From assembly GCF_004217545.1 (NCBI RefSeq), contig NZ_SHKY01000001.1, forward strand, positions 1,302,001 through 1,366,000: a DNA stretch of 64,000 bases, written 5' to 3'. A program made the position numbers and the translations under genes. Under the pieces are notes generated by a model. It was not told the DNA's origin and did no database searches. It saw only the letters and a list, made by a program, of their open reading frames with translations. Origin of the DNA: Krasilnikovia cinnamomea (GTDB lineage Bacteria; Actinomycetota; Actinomycetes; Mycobacteriales; Micromonosporaceae). Positions 1 to 11,527 of the stretch are shown one piece after another. The stretch's first letter is position 1; each line of letters starts with the position of its first letter.

Positions 1-2
1 TG

Positions 3-209
3 AACTTCGTGCCGAATCTGGTCTTCGCCATCGACGGCGGCGGCTACTCGTTCGACGGGCTGTCGTTCGTGCCGGGCGCGGCGACGCTGATGCTGCCGCT
101 GGCCGCGCTGGCCGCGGCGCGCCTCGACGGATCGCGGGGGCGTGCTCCCTCGCCGGACCCCGATCCGTTGCCCGCACCCGAGTCCGCGCAGCGGTCGGCG
201 CCGCGCTGA
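3..209 (+). CDS. 3' end of an unidentified protein, truncated by the window edge
   Basis: The frame is open from the first bases and gives about 68 residues, so the true start lies outside the window. A hydrophobic stretch rich in Ala, Leu and Pro near residues 25-38 could be the last membrane helix. It is followed by a Pro/Asp/Ala-rich hydrophilic tail. No family is recognisable from this fragment. The stop codon TGA forms the first three bases of the 50-bp repeat copy at 207, so that repeat abuts or was inserted at the gene's end. Confidence 0.45.
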   Translation, partial: NFVPNLVFAIDGGGYSFDGLSFVPGAATLMLPLAALAAARLDGSRGRAPSPDPDPLPAPESAQRSAPR

Positions 210-256
210 GATGTGGAGTTCGGGTCGGCCACGCACCCGAAGCCATCAAGATCTCA
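207..256. repeat. 50-bp imperfect palindromic repeat, copy 1
   Basis: This copy matches 2216-2265 at 44 of 50 positions in direct orientation. Each copy is also an inverted repeat: outer arms TGAGAT/ATCTCA and inner arms TTCGGGT/ACCCGAA. The pair brackets the EACC1-caspase cassette. It could be a REP-like element, a transposition or recombination scar, or a transcription terminator. The sequence alone does not decide. Confidence 0.7.
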
Positions 257-268
257 ACGGCGGCACGT

Positions 269-1672
269 TCAGGTGACCGGGACGTTGCGCAGGATCAGAT
301 CCTTTCCCTGCGGCCAGAAGAAGTCATGGATCACCACCGTGACCGCCTTGGTCCGGGGGTTGGTGTCCCAGTCCACGAGGACCAGCTTGGTGCGCTGATT
401 GACGGGTGGATTTCCGGTTCCGCTGCCGGTGAAGGGTACGTTTTCGAGCAGTGTGCCGTCCTTCGCGGTGACCGTGTACTGCATCCTGGAGTGGGTCGTT
501 CCCTCGGTGACCGTCACGTAGCCGGTGATGGTGATGGAGGCCTGATGCCGGGACTTCGGGCCCTCGTTGGTCGTCCGTTTGATGCTCGTCAGTTCGAACC
601 GGTAGCCGTATCCCTCGACCTTCCAGGGCCCCTGGCCTACAGCGTCGACGGTGATCTGCCGGGCCGGGGTGAACGGCGACGACGGCAGCCAACCCAGTAT
701 CTCGTCCTTGTTGACGACCGCCTGCTGGACGGCGAATCCCAGTGCCGCCAGGAGCACGACGACCCACAGCATGCGGTAGCGCCGTGGCCGGCGGGAAACG
801 GCGGGCATGGACGGACGCGACGGCGCCGGTGCGACGGGCCGGGCGGCGGTCAGCGCACGTCCGGCGACTGCCATGGGAACGGCCGGCGCCGCGGGCGGCG
901 GTGCCTGCGGCGGCACGGGTACGGGCGCGGCCGGATCGAACGCACGGTTACGCGCCAACGCGAGGTTTCCGACGGTCTCCTTGTTCAGCTGGCTCGGTTC
1001 CGGCAGGTTCTGCGCCCGCATGGAGAGCTGAATCTGGTGGTAGATCGCGTGAAGTGACAGCAGCGGAAACGGCCCGGGTATGCCCTTCTCGAGGACACGC
1101 AGGAGTTCGCCGGTGAACCGGGTGTGCCGGCCATCCGGCGACGTCGCCAGGGCCGCCTGGTGCCAGCGCGTCGCGGTCATCACATAGGTGCCCGAAATCT
1201 CGATCATGCCGAGGACGTCACCGCTCATCAACGCCCGCCCGCTGTAGCAGCAGTCGAGGACGACCACCCGGCTCGCGCTCGGGTAGACCGGGCTGGCGAG
1301 GAAGATCTCCCGGATGTCGCGGTAGTTCAGCGCGGTTACGAAAGGACGGTCCGGGTGAGTGTCGCGCATCGCCAGATGCAGTTCGCCGCTGCGGTGACCG
1401 GCCAGCCCATGCCCGGCGAAATAGATCAGCAGGGTGTCCCCGGCGCGCTCCGCCCGATCGTGGAGCACCTGCAGGACATGGCCCGCGTCGGGCGGGTCGA
1501 GGATCAACTCGCAGCGGTCGGGCGGCAGGCCGCCAAGGCCCGGATCGGTCAACGCGGCCCGCAGGTCGACGAGGTTGTCGCGCACCGTCGGCAGGTCGTC
1601 GAGATGGCGATACCTGCTGACGCCGATGAGGACCGCGAACGATCGAGCCGGATCTGGCAGTCTGGTGTGCAC
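269..1672 (-). CDS. Membrane-anchored caspase-like (C14) protease, conflict-system effector
   Basis: A 467-residue protein with an N-terminal caspase/metacaspase fold at about residues 10-215. The catalytic dyad is visible as His88 in FAGHG and Cys142 in DCCYSG. A Pro/Ala-rich linker (about 245-290), a basic patch and one membrane helix (about 302-319) follow. The last roughly 130 residues form a beta-rich domain, predicted outside the cell because positive charges precede the helix. The GTG start directly follows the TAG of the upstream EACC1 gene, so the two are surely co-translated. In this family such proteases are thought to act as suicide effectors. The trigger is not evident, and no STAND ATPase is adjacent. 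Confidence 0.88.
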   Translation of the reverse strand: MHTRLPDPARSFAVLIGVSRYRHLDDLPTVRDNLVDLRAALTDPGLGGLPPDRCELILDPPDAGHVLQVLHDRAERAGDTLLIYFAGHGLAGHRSGELHLAMRDTHPDRPFVTALNYRDIREIFLASPVYPSASRVVVLDCCYSGRALMSGDVLGMIEISGTYVMTATRWHQAALATSPDGRHTRFTGELLRVLEKGIPGPFPLLSLHAIYHQIQLSMRAQNLPEPSQLNKETVGNLALARNRAFDPAAPVPVPPQAPPPAAPAVPMAVAGRALTAARPVAPAPSRPSMPAVSRRPRRYRMLWVVVLLAALGFAVQQAVVNKDEILGWLPSSPFTPARQITVDAVGQGPWKVEGYGYRFELTSIKRTTNEGPKSRHQASITITGYVTVTEGTTHSRMQYTVTAKDGTLLENVPFTGSGTGNPPVNQRTKLVLVDWDTNPRTKAVTVVIHDFFWPQGKDLILRNVPVT

Positions 1673-2035
1673 CTATGGGCCCGGTTCGATGACGCCCAAG
1701 GCCTCGCGCACCAGCCGCGCTGGGTCGGCGGTGTTGCTGACGCTGAGCTGCGCCTTGCCGTTCGGGCCGCTCACGATGACCACGTCGGAGCGCTTGAGCC
1801 GCGCACGCTCCTTCAGATAGTCCAACACCGCCTGGACCATCGGGGTGCAGGCGCGGGCCAGCACGGCCGCCGTCGCCATCACGCCGATGACGGTCTCCGC
1901 GCCCATCGTGCCGGGGGCGGACGACATGCCTCGCAGACGCAGGTGCCCTCGCAACTCCGGAATCTCGCCGAGCCGCAACCACAGCGATTCGACGTCGGCG
2001 TCGGCGCTCTCGATTCTGATCTCGGCTTCAACCAC
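1673..2035 (-). CDS. EACC1-like effector-associated small protein
   Basis: About 120 residues. The frame opens at 2185, but GTG at 2035 is preferred because a GGAGAGG ribosome site lies 8 nt upstream and the conserved part begins there. The pattern fits the EACC1 component of actinobacterial conflict systems: an IRIES beta strand, SLWLRLGEIPELRG, a central MGAETVIGVMA hydrophobic segment, a helix with basic residues, and a final strand plus helix (PARLVREALG). In that family the component accompanies proteases, TIR and other effectors and is thought to couple them to a sensor. Its stop touches the caspase start, so the pair forms one unit. Confidence 0.72.
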   Translation of the reverse strand: MVEAEIRIESADADVESLWLRLGEIPELRGHLRLRGMSSAPGTMGAETVIGVMATAAVLARACTPMVQAVLDYLKERARLKRSDVVIVSGPNGKAQLSVSNTADPARLVREALGVIEPGP

Positions 2036-2215
2036 CCGTGTCGCCTCTCCGGCCGTCCCGCCCTTGGTCGAGGGAAGGGTAACGGCCGGTGAGCGCACTG
2101 GACAGTCCACATAGCCGATCGGGGCCCCCGGAGGGATGTCAGATCTTGGACACAGCCACAGGGCGGTCGACGCTGCGCTGACCACCGTCGGTGCACCCTT
2201 GCGTCGGCGGCACGG

Positions 2216-2265
2216 TGAGATGTGGAGTTCCGGTCAGCCTCGCACCCGAACTCTTCAAGATCTCA
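2216..2265. repeat. 50-bp imperfect palindromic repeat, copy 2
   Basis: Direct-orientation partner of 207-256, with six differences. Outer arms TGAGAT/ATCTCA are intact; the inner arms have one mismatch. It lies in the 244-bp gap between the EACC1 gene and the HhH gene. The rest of that gap (2036-2215) shows no clear promoter or gene. Confidence 0.7.
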
Positions 2266-2279
2266 CTGGCCCACTCACG

Positions 2280-2552
2280 TCAGCCCAACCGGAGACGGTG
2301 CTCGGCGAGGGCAGCCTCGATGATCCCCAGCGCCTTCGGCCCCATGCCGTGCAGCAGGGCGAGCTCCGCGCGCGGCACCCCTGCGAGCTGACGCAGTGAC
2401 GTATAGCCCGCCCCGTTCAACGCCCTTGTCGCTGGCGCGCCGATCTTCGGCAAGGCCGAGGCGGCGAGCCGGCGGCGGACTGCCTCCTCAGCGAGTGAGG
2501 ACGCGGCTTCCTCACTTTCGACGGCGGTTGTCACCTGAAGAATGCCTGTCAC
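2280..2552 (-). CDS. Small helix-hairpin-helix protein
   Basis: A 90-residue protein starting at GTG 2552. The open frame continues upstream, but that part runs antisense to the YihY gene and has shadow composition. Residues about 33-85 hold two helix-hairpin-helix units, with 'LPKIGAPATRALNGAGYTSL' followed by 'LLHGMGPKALGII'. These resemble the alpha-CTD-like HhH repeats common in actinobacteria, which bind DNA without sequence specificity. It is the last gene of a four-gene minus-strand operon beginning at 7816, 26 nt after the YihY stop. Its specific role is unknown. Confidence 0.65.
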   Translation of the reverse strand: MTGILQVTTAVESEEAASSLAEEAVRRRLAASALPKIGAPATRALNGAGYTSLRQLAGVPRAELALLHGMGPKALGIIEAALAEHRLRLG

Positions 2553-2578
2553 GTGTTGAAGCCTAGCGATCCGTGCCG

Positions 2579-3547
2579 TCAGCTTGGGCCGGCACGCGCG
2601 GCGGAGGGTGCGGCCGTCCGGGGCTCGATGCGGTCGGCGGGGTCGCGTTCCTGCTCGCGGGCCTGCAGGGCCAGGGCGCGGGCGTCCGCCACGGTAGGCC
2701 GGTCCCGGTCCAGGGCGCGCGGCCACAGCCGCCCTTGGCGCACCGCCGCGACCTCGGCCGCGAACACCAGAGCCAGGCTCAGCACGTACAGCAGGGAGAA
2801 CATGCCGGCCACGGCGGCGAAGCCGCCGTACACCGCGCCCGCCCGGCGGACCAGCCCGGGCAGGACCGCGGCGCCCACGGTCAGCACCACCGTCAACGCG
2901 GTCGCCCCGAGCGCGGCGCCCGGCCACAGTGCCCGCACCGGGGCGGGGCGCGACAGCAGCAGGCGGGCGGCCAGCAGGAGCACCCCGTACCCGATGAGCC
3001 AGGAGCCGAGCGCGGCGGCGGCCTGCGGCATCGCGCTCAGGCCGGGCACGACCGTGACCGCCACGGTGAGCCCGCCTACCGCCACCACCCCGGCCAGCAG
3101 CAGGACGAGGACGACCAGGACCCGCAGCAGCCACGACACGATGCCGTGCCGCAGCCGGTACGGGACGGCAGCGAGGTGGTTGACCGTGTGGTACGCCGAG
3201 AAGACCACCCCGGCGCCGGAGAACAGCAGGCCGATGATGCCGATGGTCAGTGGCACGGCGGAGGTCGGCATGGCCGCCGCCGCGCTGTCCACACTGGACC
3301 GTAACGACGACGGCACGAACGCCTCGATCAGCCGGTGCCGCAGGTCCGGCCGCGCGGCCAGCACCCGGGACACGATGGTGACACCGAGCAGCAGCACCGG
3401 GAAGATGCTGAGGAAGCCGTAGTACGTGATCAGCGCGGCTTCCCGGCCGCCGCCGTCGTCGAGGTACTTGCGTACGACGGCGTACCCGAACCCCAGCACC
3501 CGGTGCTGCTGTTGCAGGCGGTCCACCCGGCCGACGAGCCCGCCCAC
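2579..3547 (-). CDS. YihY/BrkB-family membrane protein
   Basis: A 322-residue integral membrane protein with about six hydrophobic helices. The family hallmark near residues 30-60 is visible (EAALITYYGFLSIFPVLLLG). Later parts, including AVYGGFAAVAGMFSLLYVLS, match the YihY/virulence factor BrkB family, once misnamed ribonuclease BN. The hydrophilic C-terminal tail (from about 270) is Arg/Asp/Ala-rich. The start lies 4 nt after the stop of the GH13 gene, so they are one operon. A second family member sits at 35597. Function in the family is unsettled; envelope or stress transport is inferred. Confidence 0.9.
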   Translation of the reverse strand: MGGLVGRVDRLQQQHRVLGFGYAVVRKYLDDGGGREAALITYYGFLSIFPVLLLGVTIVSRVLAARPDLRHRLIEAFVPSSLRSSVDSAAAAMPTSAVPLTIGIIGLLFSGAGVVFSAYHTVNHLAAVPYRLRHGIVSWLLRVLVVLVLLLAGVVAVGGLTVAVTVVPGLSAMPQAAAALGSWLIGYGVLLLAARLLLSRPAPVRALWPGAALGATALTVVLTVGAAVLPGLVRRAGAVYGGFAAVAGMFSLLYVLSLALVFAAEVAAVRQGRLWPRALDRDRPTVADARALALQAREQERDPADRIEPRTAAPSAARAGPS

Positions 3548-3551
3548 GGCG

Positions 3552-5020
3552 TCAGAGAGGCTCCACGGCGAGGACGTGGAAACCCCACGCGGGCAGGTCG
3601 ACGAAGAGGCCGTCGGTGGCCAACTCGTCGCCGTCGCGGTCGAAGACCCGCCCGTCGAGCAGGTCCGTGAGCCGCCACGACCGTCCGCGCAGCGTCTGCC
3701 ACGGCAGCGCCACCCGGCCCTGGGAGGGATGGCCGGACAGGTTCACCGCCACCAGGTGGTGCGGATCCCCGGCATGCCACGCCCAGGCCAGCACGTCGCG
3801 GTGCGTGGGGTTGTCCGGCCAGCCGTGCACGTCCAGCAGCGTCCAGCCGCCGCGGCGCAGATCGGTGGCCGCGCCCAGCAGCCGGTGGTAGAAGCGCCGC
3901 AGGTCCTCGTCGGCCGGCTCGTCGGGGCGCCGCCCGAGGAACACCGGCAGGCGTACCCGGCGGCCCTCGAACTGGCCCTCGTGCCACAGTGTCGCGCCGG
4001 GCAGGGTGGCCACGGCGACGGCGGCGGCGCGGTCCCGCCCGGCGGGCAGTTCCGCGGCGGCGCGGGGCTCGTCGTGGTTCTCGGTGAAGCGGATCAGGCG
4101 GCGCTGGTAGTCGTACCCGGCGGACAGGTGGCTGCGTACCGTGGCGGCGTCGCCGTGCGCCAGCCGGTCGTAGAGGCGCTTGTCGTAGCAGAAGTCGAAG
4201 CCCTGCTGCTGCAGGGCCCACTCCATGTCCCAGTACGCCTCGGCGATCAGCACCGCGTTGGGGTGGCGCAGCCGCAGCGGTCCCAACACGGCGGGCCAGA
4301 ACTCCTCGGCGGGGGCCGCGCCGACGTGCCCGCCCCAGGTCTTGCCGAACACGTCGTTGGTCACCAGCATCGCCATGTCGCACCGGACCCCGTCGCACTG
4401 CTGCAGAATCCGGTCCAGTACGTCGGTGGTGGCCTGGCGCAGCTCGGGGCGGAACGCGTTCAGCTGCACCACGTCCGGCCACGCCGGGAAGAACGGGTCC
4501 CGGCCGCGCGCCACGGTCAGCCCGCGGATGTCGAGCCAGTCGTCGGGGGCGGCGGCCTGGTCGCGGGCCGTGCCGCGCACGAACCAGTCCGGGTGCTCCA
4601 GCAGGGCCGGGTGGTCGGGTGCGACGTGGTTGGGCACGTAGTCCAGGATCAGGCGCAGGCCGCGGCGGGCCAGTTCGGCGCGGGCCGTGGCCAGGGCGGC
4701 GGGGCCGCCCAGGCGGTCGTCCACCACGTACCGGCGGACACAGTACGGCGACCCGACGACGTCCTCGGGGGTGAGGTCGGGCAGGGCGGCGCGGAACGCG
4801 TCCCGAAGGCCCGCGTTCTGCCGGGCCACGGCGAGCCCGGCGGGGCTGCGCTGCCACACCCCCATCAGCCACACCGCGTCAATACCGGGCTGAGCCAGCT
4901 CGTCCCAGGCGTCGGCGGGCACCTGGGCGAGAGTCACCGGGGCGCCCGCGCGGCGGCTCAGCTCGGCCAGCCACGGCCAGGTGTCGACCTCGTAGACGAC
5001 CGGGTGGGACGGCCAGCCGC

Positions 5021-5024
<4 letters not shown>
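3552..5024 (-). CDS. GH13-family alpha-glucosidase/amylase-like enzyme
   Basis: 490 residues without a signal peptide, so cytosolic. The four GH13 regions are visible: DYVPNH (128-133), the nucleophile Asp216 in GVRCDMAM, the acid/base Glu262 in IAEAYWD, and Asp318 in TENHDE. It should hydrolyse or transfer alpha-glucosidic bonds; the exact substrate cannot be read. A GGAGAG site precedes ATG 5024, which overlaps the TGA of the upstream GH63-like gene (ATGA), showing translational coupling. Two sugar hydrolases in one operon suggest breakdown of a storage or compatible oligosaccharide. Confidence 0.88.
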
Positions 5025-7816
<2,792 letters not shown>

Positions 7817-7842
7817 GCTCGGCGCAGCCCGGTCCGGCCGCG

Positions 7843-7859
7843 TCATCCGGGACGAATGA
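7843..7859. promoter_or_regulatory. Island operator-like palindrome, site 1
   Basis: TCATCC-GGGAC-GAATGA, 26 bp upstream of the GH63-like start. It is one of 14 similar 6-5-6 inverted repeats found in intergenic DNA of this island. Confidence 0.6.
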
Positions 7860-7865
7860 CGGGGT

Positions 7866-9596
7866 TCAGCCGCGCGGCTGCCGCTCGGCGTCGGGTGCCG
7901 TCCACTGCGCACCGGTCAGCGCCTGGTACGCGGTGACCGCGTCCTCCAGCGTCGGGTAGAAGTGCTCCGGCTCGATCGTGCGGGTCAGGTGGTACCGGTC
8001 GATCTTACGGCGCACCGGGTCCTTGAGTTCGGCGAAAACCAGGGAAACGCCGCGGGCGTTCAGCTCCTCATCGAGATCCTCCAGCACGTCGGAGGCGGTG
8101 GTGTCGACGTCCGTGATCGGCTCGGCCGCGATGACGATCCACCGTGGTGCCGGTTCGGTGGCGGCCAGTTCGCGGATCTGCTCCCGGAACACCCGGGCGT
8201 TCGCGAAGATCAGCGGTGCGTCGAAGCGGAACAGCACCATGCCGGGCAGCCGCTCGGCGTGCGGGTACGAGGTCACGTCGTGGTAGCCGCCGACGCCGGG
8301 CACGCGGCCGAGCACCGCCTGGTAGGGCCACCACAGGCGGCGGAACACGTTCAGCACGGACAGCACGACGGCCACCACGATGCCGGGCAGCACGCCGAGC
8401 AGCGCGACGCCGAGGAACGCGATCATCGCCACGGCGAACTCGGTGCGGCGGTGCCGCCACAGCCGGACCGTACCGGGGATGTCGGCCAGCGACAGCGACG
8501 CGGCGATCACCACCGCGCCCAGGGCGGGTTGCGGCAGGTCCTTGAGCAGGCCGGGGACGAGCACCAGCATGAGCAGGATCAGGCCCGCGCCGACCACCCC
8601 GGTCAGTTGCGAGCGGGCGCCGGACTGTTCCGCCACCGCGGTGCGCGAACCGCTGGTGCTGACCGGGAAGCCCTGGAAGAACGACGCCGCGATGTTCGCC
8701 GCCCCGATGCCGATCATCTCCTGGTTGCCGCGTACCTCCTGGCCGGTGCGGGCCGCGAACGCGGAGGCGGTCGAGATCGTGTCGGTCAGCGACACCAGGG
8801 TGATGCCGAACGCGCCGACCAGCAGCAACCCCAGCTCCGACCAGGAGGCGTGCGGCAGGGTGAGCGGTGGAAAGCCCTGCGGCAGGGCCCCCACCAGCTT
8901 CACCCCGCGCTCCCCCAGGTCCAGCACCCAGGTCGCGGCGATCGCGACGACCACCCCGACGAGTACGGCGGGAATCTTCGGCAGAAGGCGTTGCAGTACC
9001 AGGATCACGGCCAGGGTGAACACGCCCACCGCGACCGCCGCTCCCACTGCCTCGCCGTCGGCCAGGCCGCGCACGAAGCCGACCGCCTCGCCGATCAGGC
9101 CCTCGGCGTCCACGGAGAACCCGCACAGCTTCGGCAACTGGCTGACCAGGATGGTCACCGCCAGGCCGTTCATGTAGCCGATCTGGGTCGGCTTGGACAG
9201 CAGGTCGGCGATGAAGCCGAGCTTCGCGATCCCGAGCACCACCATCGTCACGCCGACCATCAGCGCCAGCATCGAGGCCAGCGCGATCGCCTTGGCCGGA
9301 TCGCCACCCGACCCGATGATCGGGACCAGCACCGCGGCGATCATCGGGCCGAGCGAGGAGTCCGGCCCGAGCACCAGGATCCGCGACGGCCCGAACAGCG
9401 CATAGCCGATCAGGCACAGGATCGACGTGTACAGGCCGGTGATCGGCGGCAGGCCCGCCAGTTCCGCGTACGCCATGCCCTGCGGCACCAGCAGCGTCGT
9501 CAGGACCAGCCCGGCCACCAGGTCCTTCATTAGCCATTCCCGGCGGTACGTCGAGACGGCGTGCAGCCCCGGCACCCACTGGCCGATCGACGTCAT
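7866..9596 (-). CDS. SulP-family anion transporter with STAS domain
   Basis: 576 residues. It begins with a cytosolic stretch, then the SulP signature LLVPQGMAYAELAGLPPITG near residues 36-55. About 10-12 membrane helices follow, and a C-terminal STAS domain runs from about residue 445 (LPGMVLFRFDAPLIFANARV ...). SulP proteins carry sulfate, bicarbonate or other anions; which one is not readable here. The start lies 12 nt after the DUF7144-type gene, in a minus-strand operon 10489-7866 led by the operator-like site at 10525. Confidence 0.93.
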   Translation of the reverse strand: MTSIGQWVPGLHAVSTYRREWLMKDLVAGLVLTTLLVPQGMAYAELAGLPPITGLYTSILCLIGYALFGPSRILVLGPDSSLGPMIAAVLVPIIGSGGDPAKAIALASMLALMVGVTMVVLGIAKLGFIADLLSKPTQIGYMNGLAVTILVSQLPKLCGFSVDAEGLIGEAVGFVRGLADGEAVGAAVAVGVFTLAVILVLQRLLPKIPAVLVGVVVAIAATWVLDLGERGVKLVGALPQGFPPLTLPHASWSELGLLLVGAFGITLVSLTDTISTASAFAARTGQEVRGNQEMIGIGAANIAASFFQGFPVSTSGSRTAVAEQSGARSQLTGVVGAGLILLMLVLVPGLLKDLPQPALGAVVIAASLSLADIPGTVRLWRHRRTEFAVAMIAFLGVALLGVLPGIVVAVVLSVLNVFRRLWWPYQAVLGRVPGVGGYHDVTSYPHAERLPGMVLFRFDAPLIFANARVFREQIRELAATEPAPRWIVIAAEPITDVDTTASDVLEDLDEELNARGVSLVFAELKDPVRRKIDRYHLTRTIEPEHFYPTLEDAVTAYQALTGAQWTAPDAERQPRG

Positions 9597-9608
9597 CCCG
9601 CCCTCCCG

Positions 9609-10091
9609 TCAGCGGTCGGCGTACGCGGAAGCCACCTCGCCTCCGTGCACCACCACCGCGTAGATCACCACGGTCGCCAATATCATCGCCGTCACCGACC
9701 ACACTGGATAGACCCCGATGAACGCGAAGTCCACCAGCATCGACAGGCCGCCCAGCACGACCGCGCCGACCCGGGCCCACCGCGGGCCCCGCATGAGCCC
9801 CACGCCGACCACGAGCGCGACCGCGCCCAGCACCACCTGCGTCCAGGCCAGTGCGGTCAGGCCGATCGGCAGCAACATGTCCGCGCGGCTTCCGTGCAGG
9901 ATCTCCGGGCGCCACAGCGCCACGAGCCCGGACCCGAGGTGGACCGCGCCGAACAGCACCAGCAGGATCCCGCCGAACAGGACCCAGGCGACCCAGTCGG
10001 TCGCCTCGCTGTGCTGCACCCGGGTGTACGGCGGGTCCGGTCCCGGCCAGGGCCGGCTCGGGCCATAGGAAGCCGGCGTCACCATGCCCAT
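9609..10091 (-). CDS. DUF7144-type four-helix membrane protein
   Basis: 160 residues with four predicted helices. The conserved family pattern is WVAWVLFGGILLVLFGAVHL, then a helix ending RGPRWARVGAVVLGGL, and a terminal VIYAVVVHGGEV. ATG 10091 shares its A with the TGA of the upstream lipoprotein gene (TGATG), so translation is coupled; ATG 10085 is an alternative. Two paralogues lie at 12035 and 33901, all in the same island. Function is unknown. Confidence 0.85.
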   Translation of the reverse strand: MGMVTPASYGPSRPWPGPDPPYTRVQHSEATDWVAWVLFGGILLVLFGAVHLGSGLVALWRPEILHGSRADMLLPIGLTALAWTQVVLGAVALVVGVGLMRGPRWARVGAVVLGGLSMLVDFAFIGVYPVWSVTAMILATVVIYAVVVHGGEVASAYADR

Positions 10092-10489
10092 CAGCAGGTC
10101 CCCGACATGCTGTCGCCGAGTTGCTGGAGGCTGGTGCCCAGCCCTGCCACGGCCGTACGCACGTTGCCCAGGGTGGCCGCGCTCGGCGTGGTCTTCGCCG
10201 AGTCGACGCTGGCCTTGAGCTGGTCCGCGGCCGCCTGCACGGAGCTCAGCTGGGTGGTGAACTGCGTCTTGGCGTCGACCTTCAGCCGCTGCAGATTCGT
10301 CTGCAGCGCCTGCAGGTTCGTCTTGAGCTGCGTGAGCCCGTTCTCGGACACGTTCGTGTTCTTGACCTGATTGATCGAGTTCTGCACCTGGTCGAAGCCG
10401 TCGCAGACCGCCGGCGAATCCGACCCGCACCCGCCGGCGCCCAGCAGCACCAGTGCCGCGCCGGCCGAAACCCATGTCATCCGTCTCAT
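10091..10489 (-). CDS. Probable secreted lipoprotein with helical domain
   Basis: 132 residues. A short basic start and hydrophobic stretch end in LLGAGGC, a plausible lipobox, followed by a polar segment. Residues about 45-125 are rich in Gln, Lys, Thr and Leu with heptad spacing and look like a long helical bundle or coiled coil. The ATG at 10489 lacks a clear ribosome site; starts further upstream have poor composition and would span the palindrome at 10525. First gene of the operon with the DUF7144-type and SulP genes. Confidence 0.7.
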   Translation of the reverse strand: MRRMTWVSAGAALVLLGAGGCGSDSPAVCDGFDQVQNSINQVKNTNVSENGLTQLKTNLQALQTNLQRLKVDAKTQFTTQLSSVQAAADQLKASVDSAKTTPSAATLGNVRTAVAGLGTSLQQLGDSMSGTC

Positions 10490-10524
10490 GGCGGAAGGAT
10501 GGCCACCGCGGCGGTGTCCGCACG

Positions 10525-10541
10525 TCATCTGCGATGGATGA
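10525..10541. promoter_or_regulatory. Island operator-like palindrome, site 2
   Basis: TCATCT-GCGAT-GGATGA, 35 bp upstream of the lipoprotein gene start that opens the SulP operon. The rest of 10490-10653 shows nothing else recognisable. Confidence 0.6.
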
Positions 10542-10653
10542 ACGGCGGACGGGGCAGACGCGCGGATGCCGGCCCGCGGGCGCGGACCGGCATCCGGTGT
10601 CCGATCGGGCCGGGTGGCGCTCGCCGCCCGGACCTGGCCCGCCGGAACGCAGG

Positions 10654-11205
10654 TCACGGGGTGGACGTCGCCTGGGTCTCCTCCTCGGCCTCGGCCGTCT
10701 TGATGATCTCCTCGGTGTCCGTGCCGCTGTGCAGGGCCTCCTGCAGCTTGGCCTCGGTCTCCTTGGGCAGCGAGGACTTCAGCACCGTGCCGCCGAACTT
10801 CGACAGGGCGTCGATCGCCTTGTCCGGGGTGACCTTCTCGACGACCAGGAACAGCGCGGAGGTTCCGGGCTGCACCAGGTCACGGACCTGGTCCTGGAAC
10901 TCCTTGTTGATCGCGCCCTTGGTCATCTTGCCCATCAGCGCGCCGAGCCCGGCGCCGACCGCCATGCCCAGGAACGGGATGAAGAACAGCAGACCGAACA
11001 ACAGGCCCCAGAACATGCCCCAGGTCGCGCCGCCGCCCACCGCGTGGTGGTTCGTCGTGACGTGGAACTTGCCTTCCCGGTCCCGGATGATCACCGCGAT
11101 CGCGTCGGGCTGGATGATGAGATCCTTGCTGAGCCGCTGAGCCTCCAGTGACGCGGCCGTCGCGGTCGTCTCGTCGGGGTAGCCGATGGCGACGAGTGTT
11201 GCCAT
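10654..11205 (-). CDS. DUF1269 membrane protein
   Basis: 183 residues. The start MATLVAIGYPDE, a central Gly-rich membrane hairpin at about residues 58-92 (WGMFWGLLFGLLFFIPFLG, GAGLGALMG) and the following SALFLVV strand match DUF1269. The C-terminal 20 residues are acidic. The family is widespread in stress-induced membrane loci and its function is unknown. A paralogue lies at 41210. Two operator-like palindromes lie in the 322-bp gap shared with the divergent DUF6069-like gene. Confidence 0.9.
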   Translation of the reverse strand: MATLVAIGYPDETTATAASLEAQRLSKDLIIQPDAIAVIIRDREGKFHVTTNHHAVGGGATWGMFWGLLFGLLFFIPFLGMAVGAGLGALMGKMTKGAINKEFQDQVRDLVQPGTSALFLVVEKVTPDKAIDALSKFGGTVLKSSLPKETEAKLQEALHSGTDTEEIIKTAEAEEETQATSTP

Positions 11206-11341
11206 GATCCGTACACATCCCTTCTGTACTGAACCGGTCCGCCGCCGCGCGGCGGCGGGCCCCGCCCGCCCGGCGGTCGCGCCGCTGAGTTGCGGTCGCT
11301 GGCGTCAAGGTCAGTCAGCCACGACAGGGCACCCCGGGACC

Positions 11342-11358
11342 TCATTCCGGGCGAATGA
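11342..11358. promoter_or_regulatory. Island operator-like palindrome, site 3
   Basis: TCATTC-CGGGC-GAATGA, perfectly symmetric arms, 136 bp upstream of the DUF1269 start in the divergent gap 11206-11527. Confidence 0.62.
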
Positions 11359-11436
11359 AGCTGCCGGGCATCCGGCTGGTGCCCCGATTGCCCCCCGGCA
11401 GGGTTTCCGGGGCGGTGGCCAGGCCCGGAATCCGTT

Positions 11437-11453
11437 CATCCCCGCCGGATGAG
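11437..11453. promoter_or_regulatory. Island operator-like palindrome, site 4
   Basis: TCATCC-CCGCC-GGATGA, perfectly symmetric arms, 74 bp upstream of the DUF6069-like start. The other half of the divergent gap holds site 3. Confidence 0.65.
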
Positions 11454-11527
11454 GCAGCGCCGCCCGGCCGTCGATGAGGCTCGGCGGGACACGGCCGCAC
11501 GCGCCGAAACCGCCCGAGGAGGACGCC

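Noticed and set aside
3430..4872. Long antisense open frame over the GH13 gene
   Set aside because: It has Arg/Pro/Gly shadow composition, no ribosome site, and the opposite strand carries a complete catalytic domain. The same applies to large antisense frames over 5063-7936, 8068-9915, 14535-17738 and 36894-39575.
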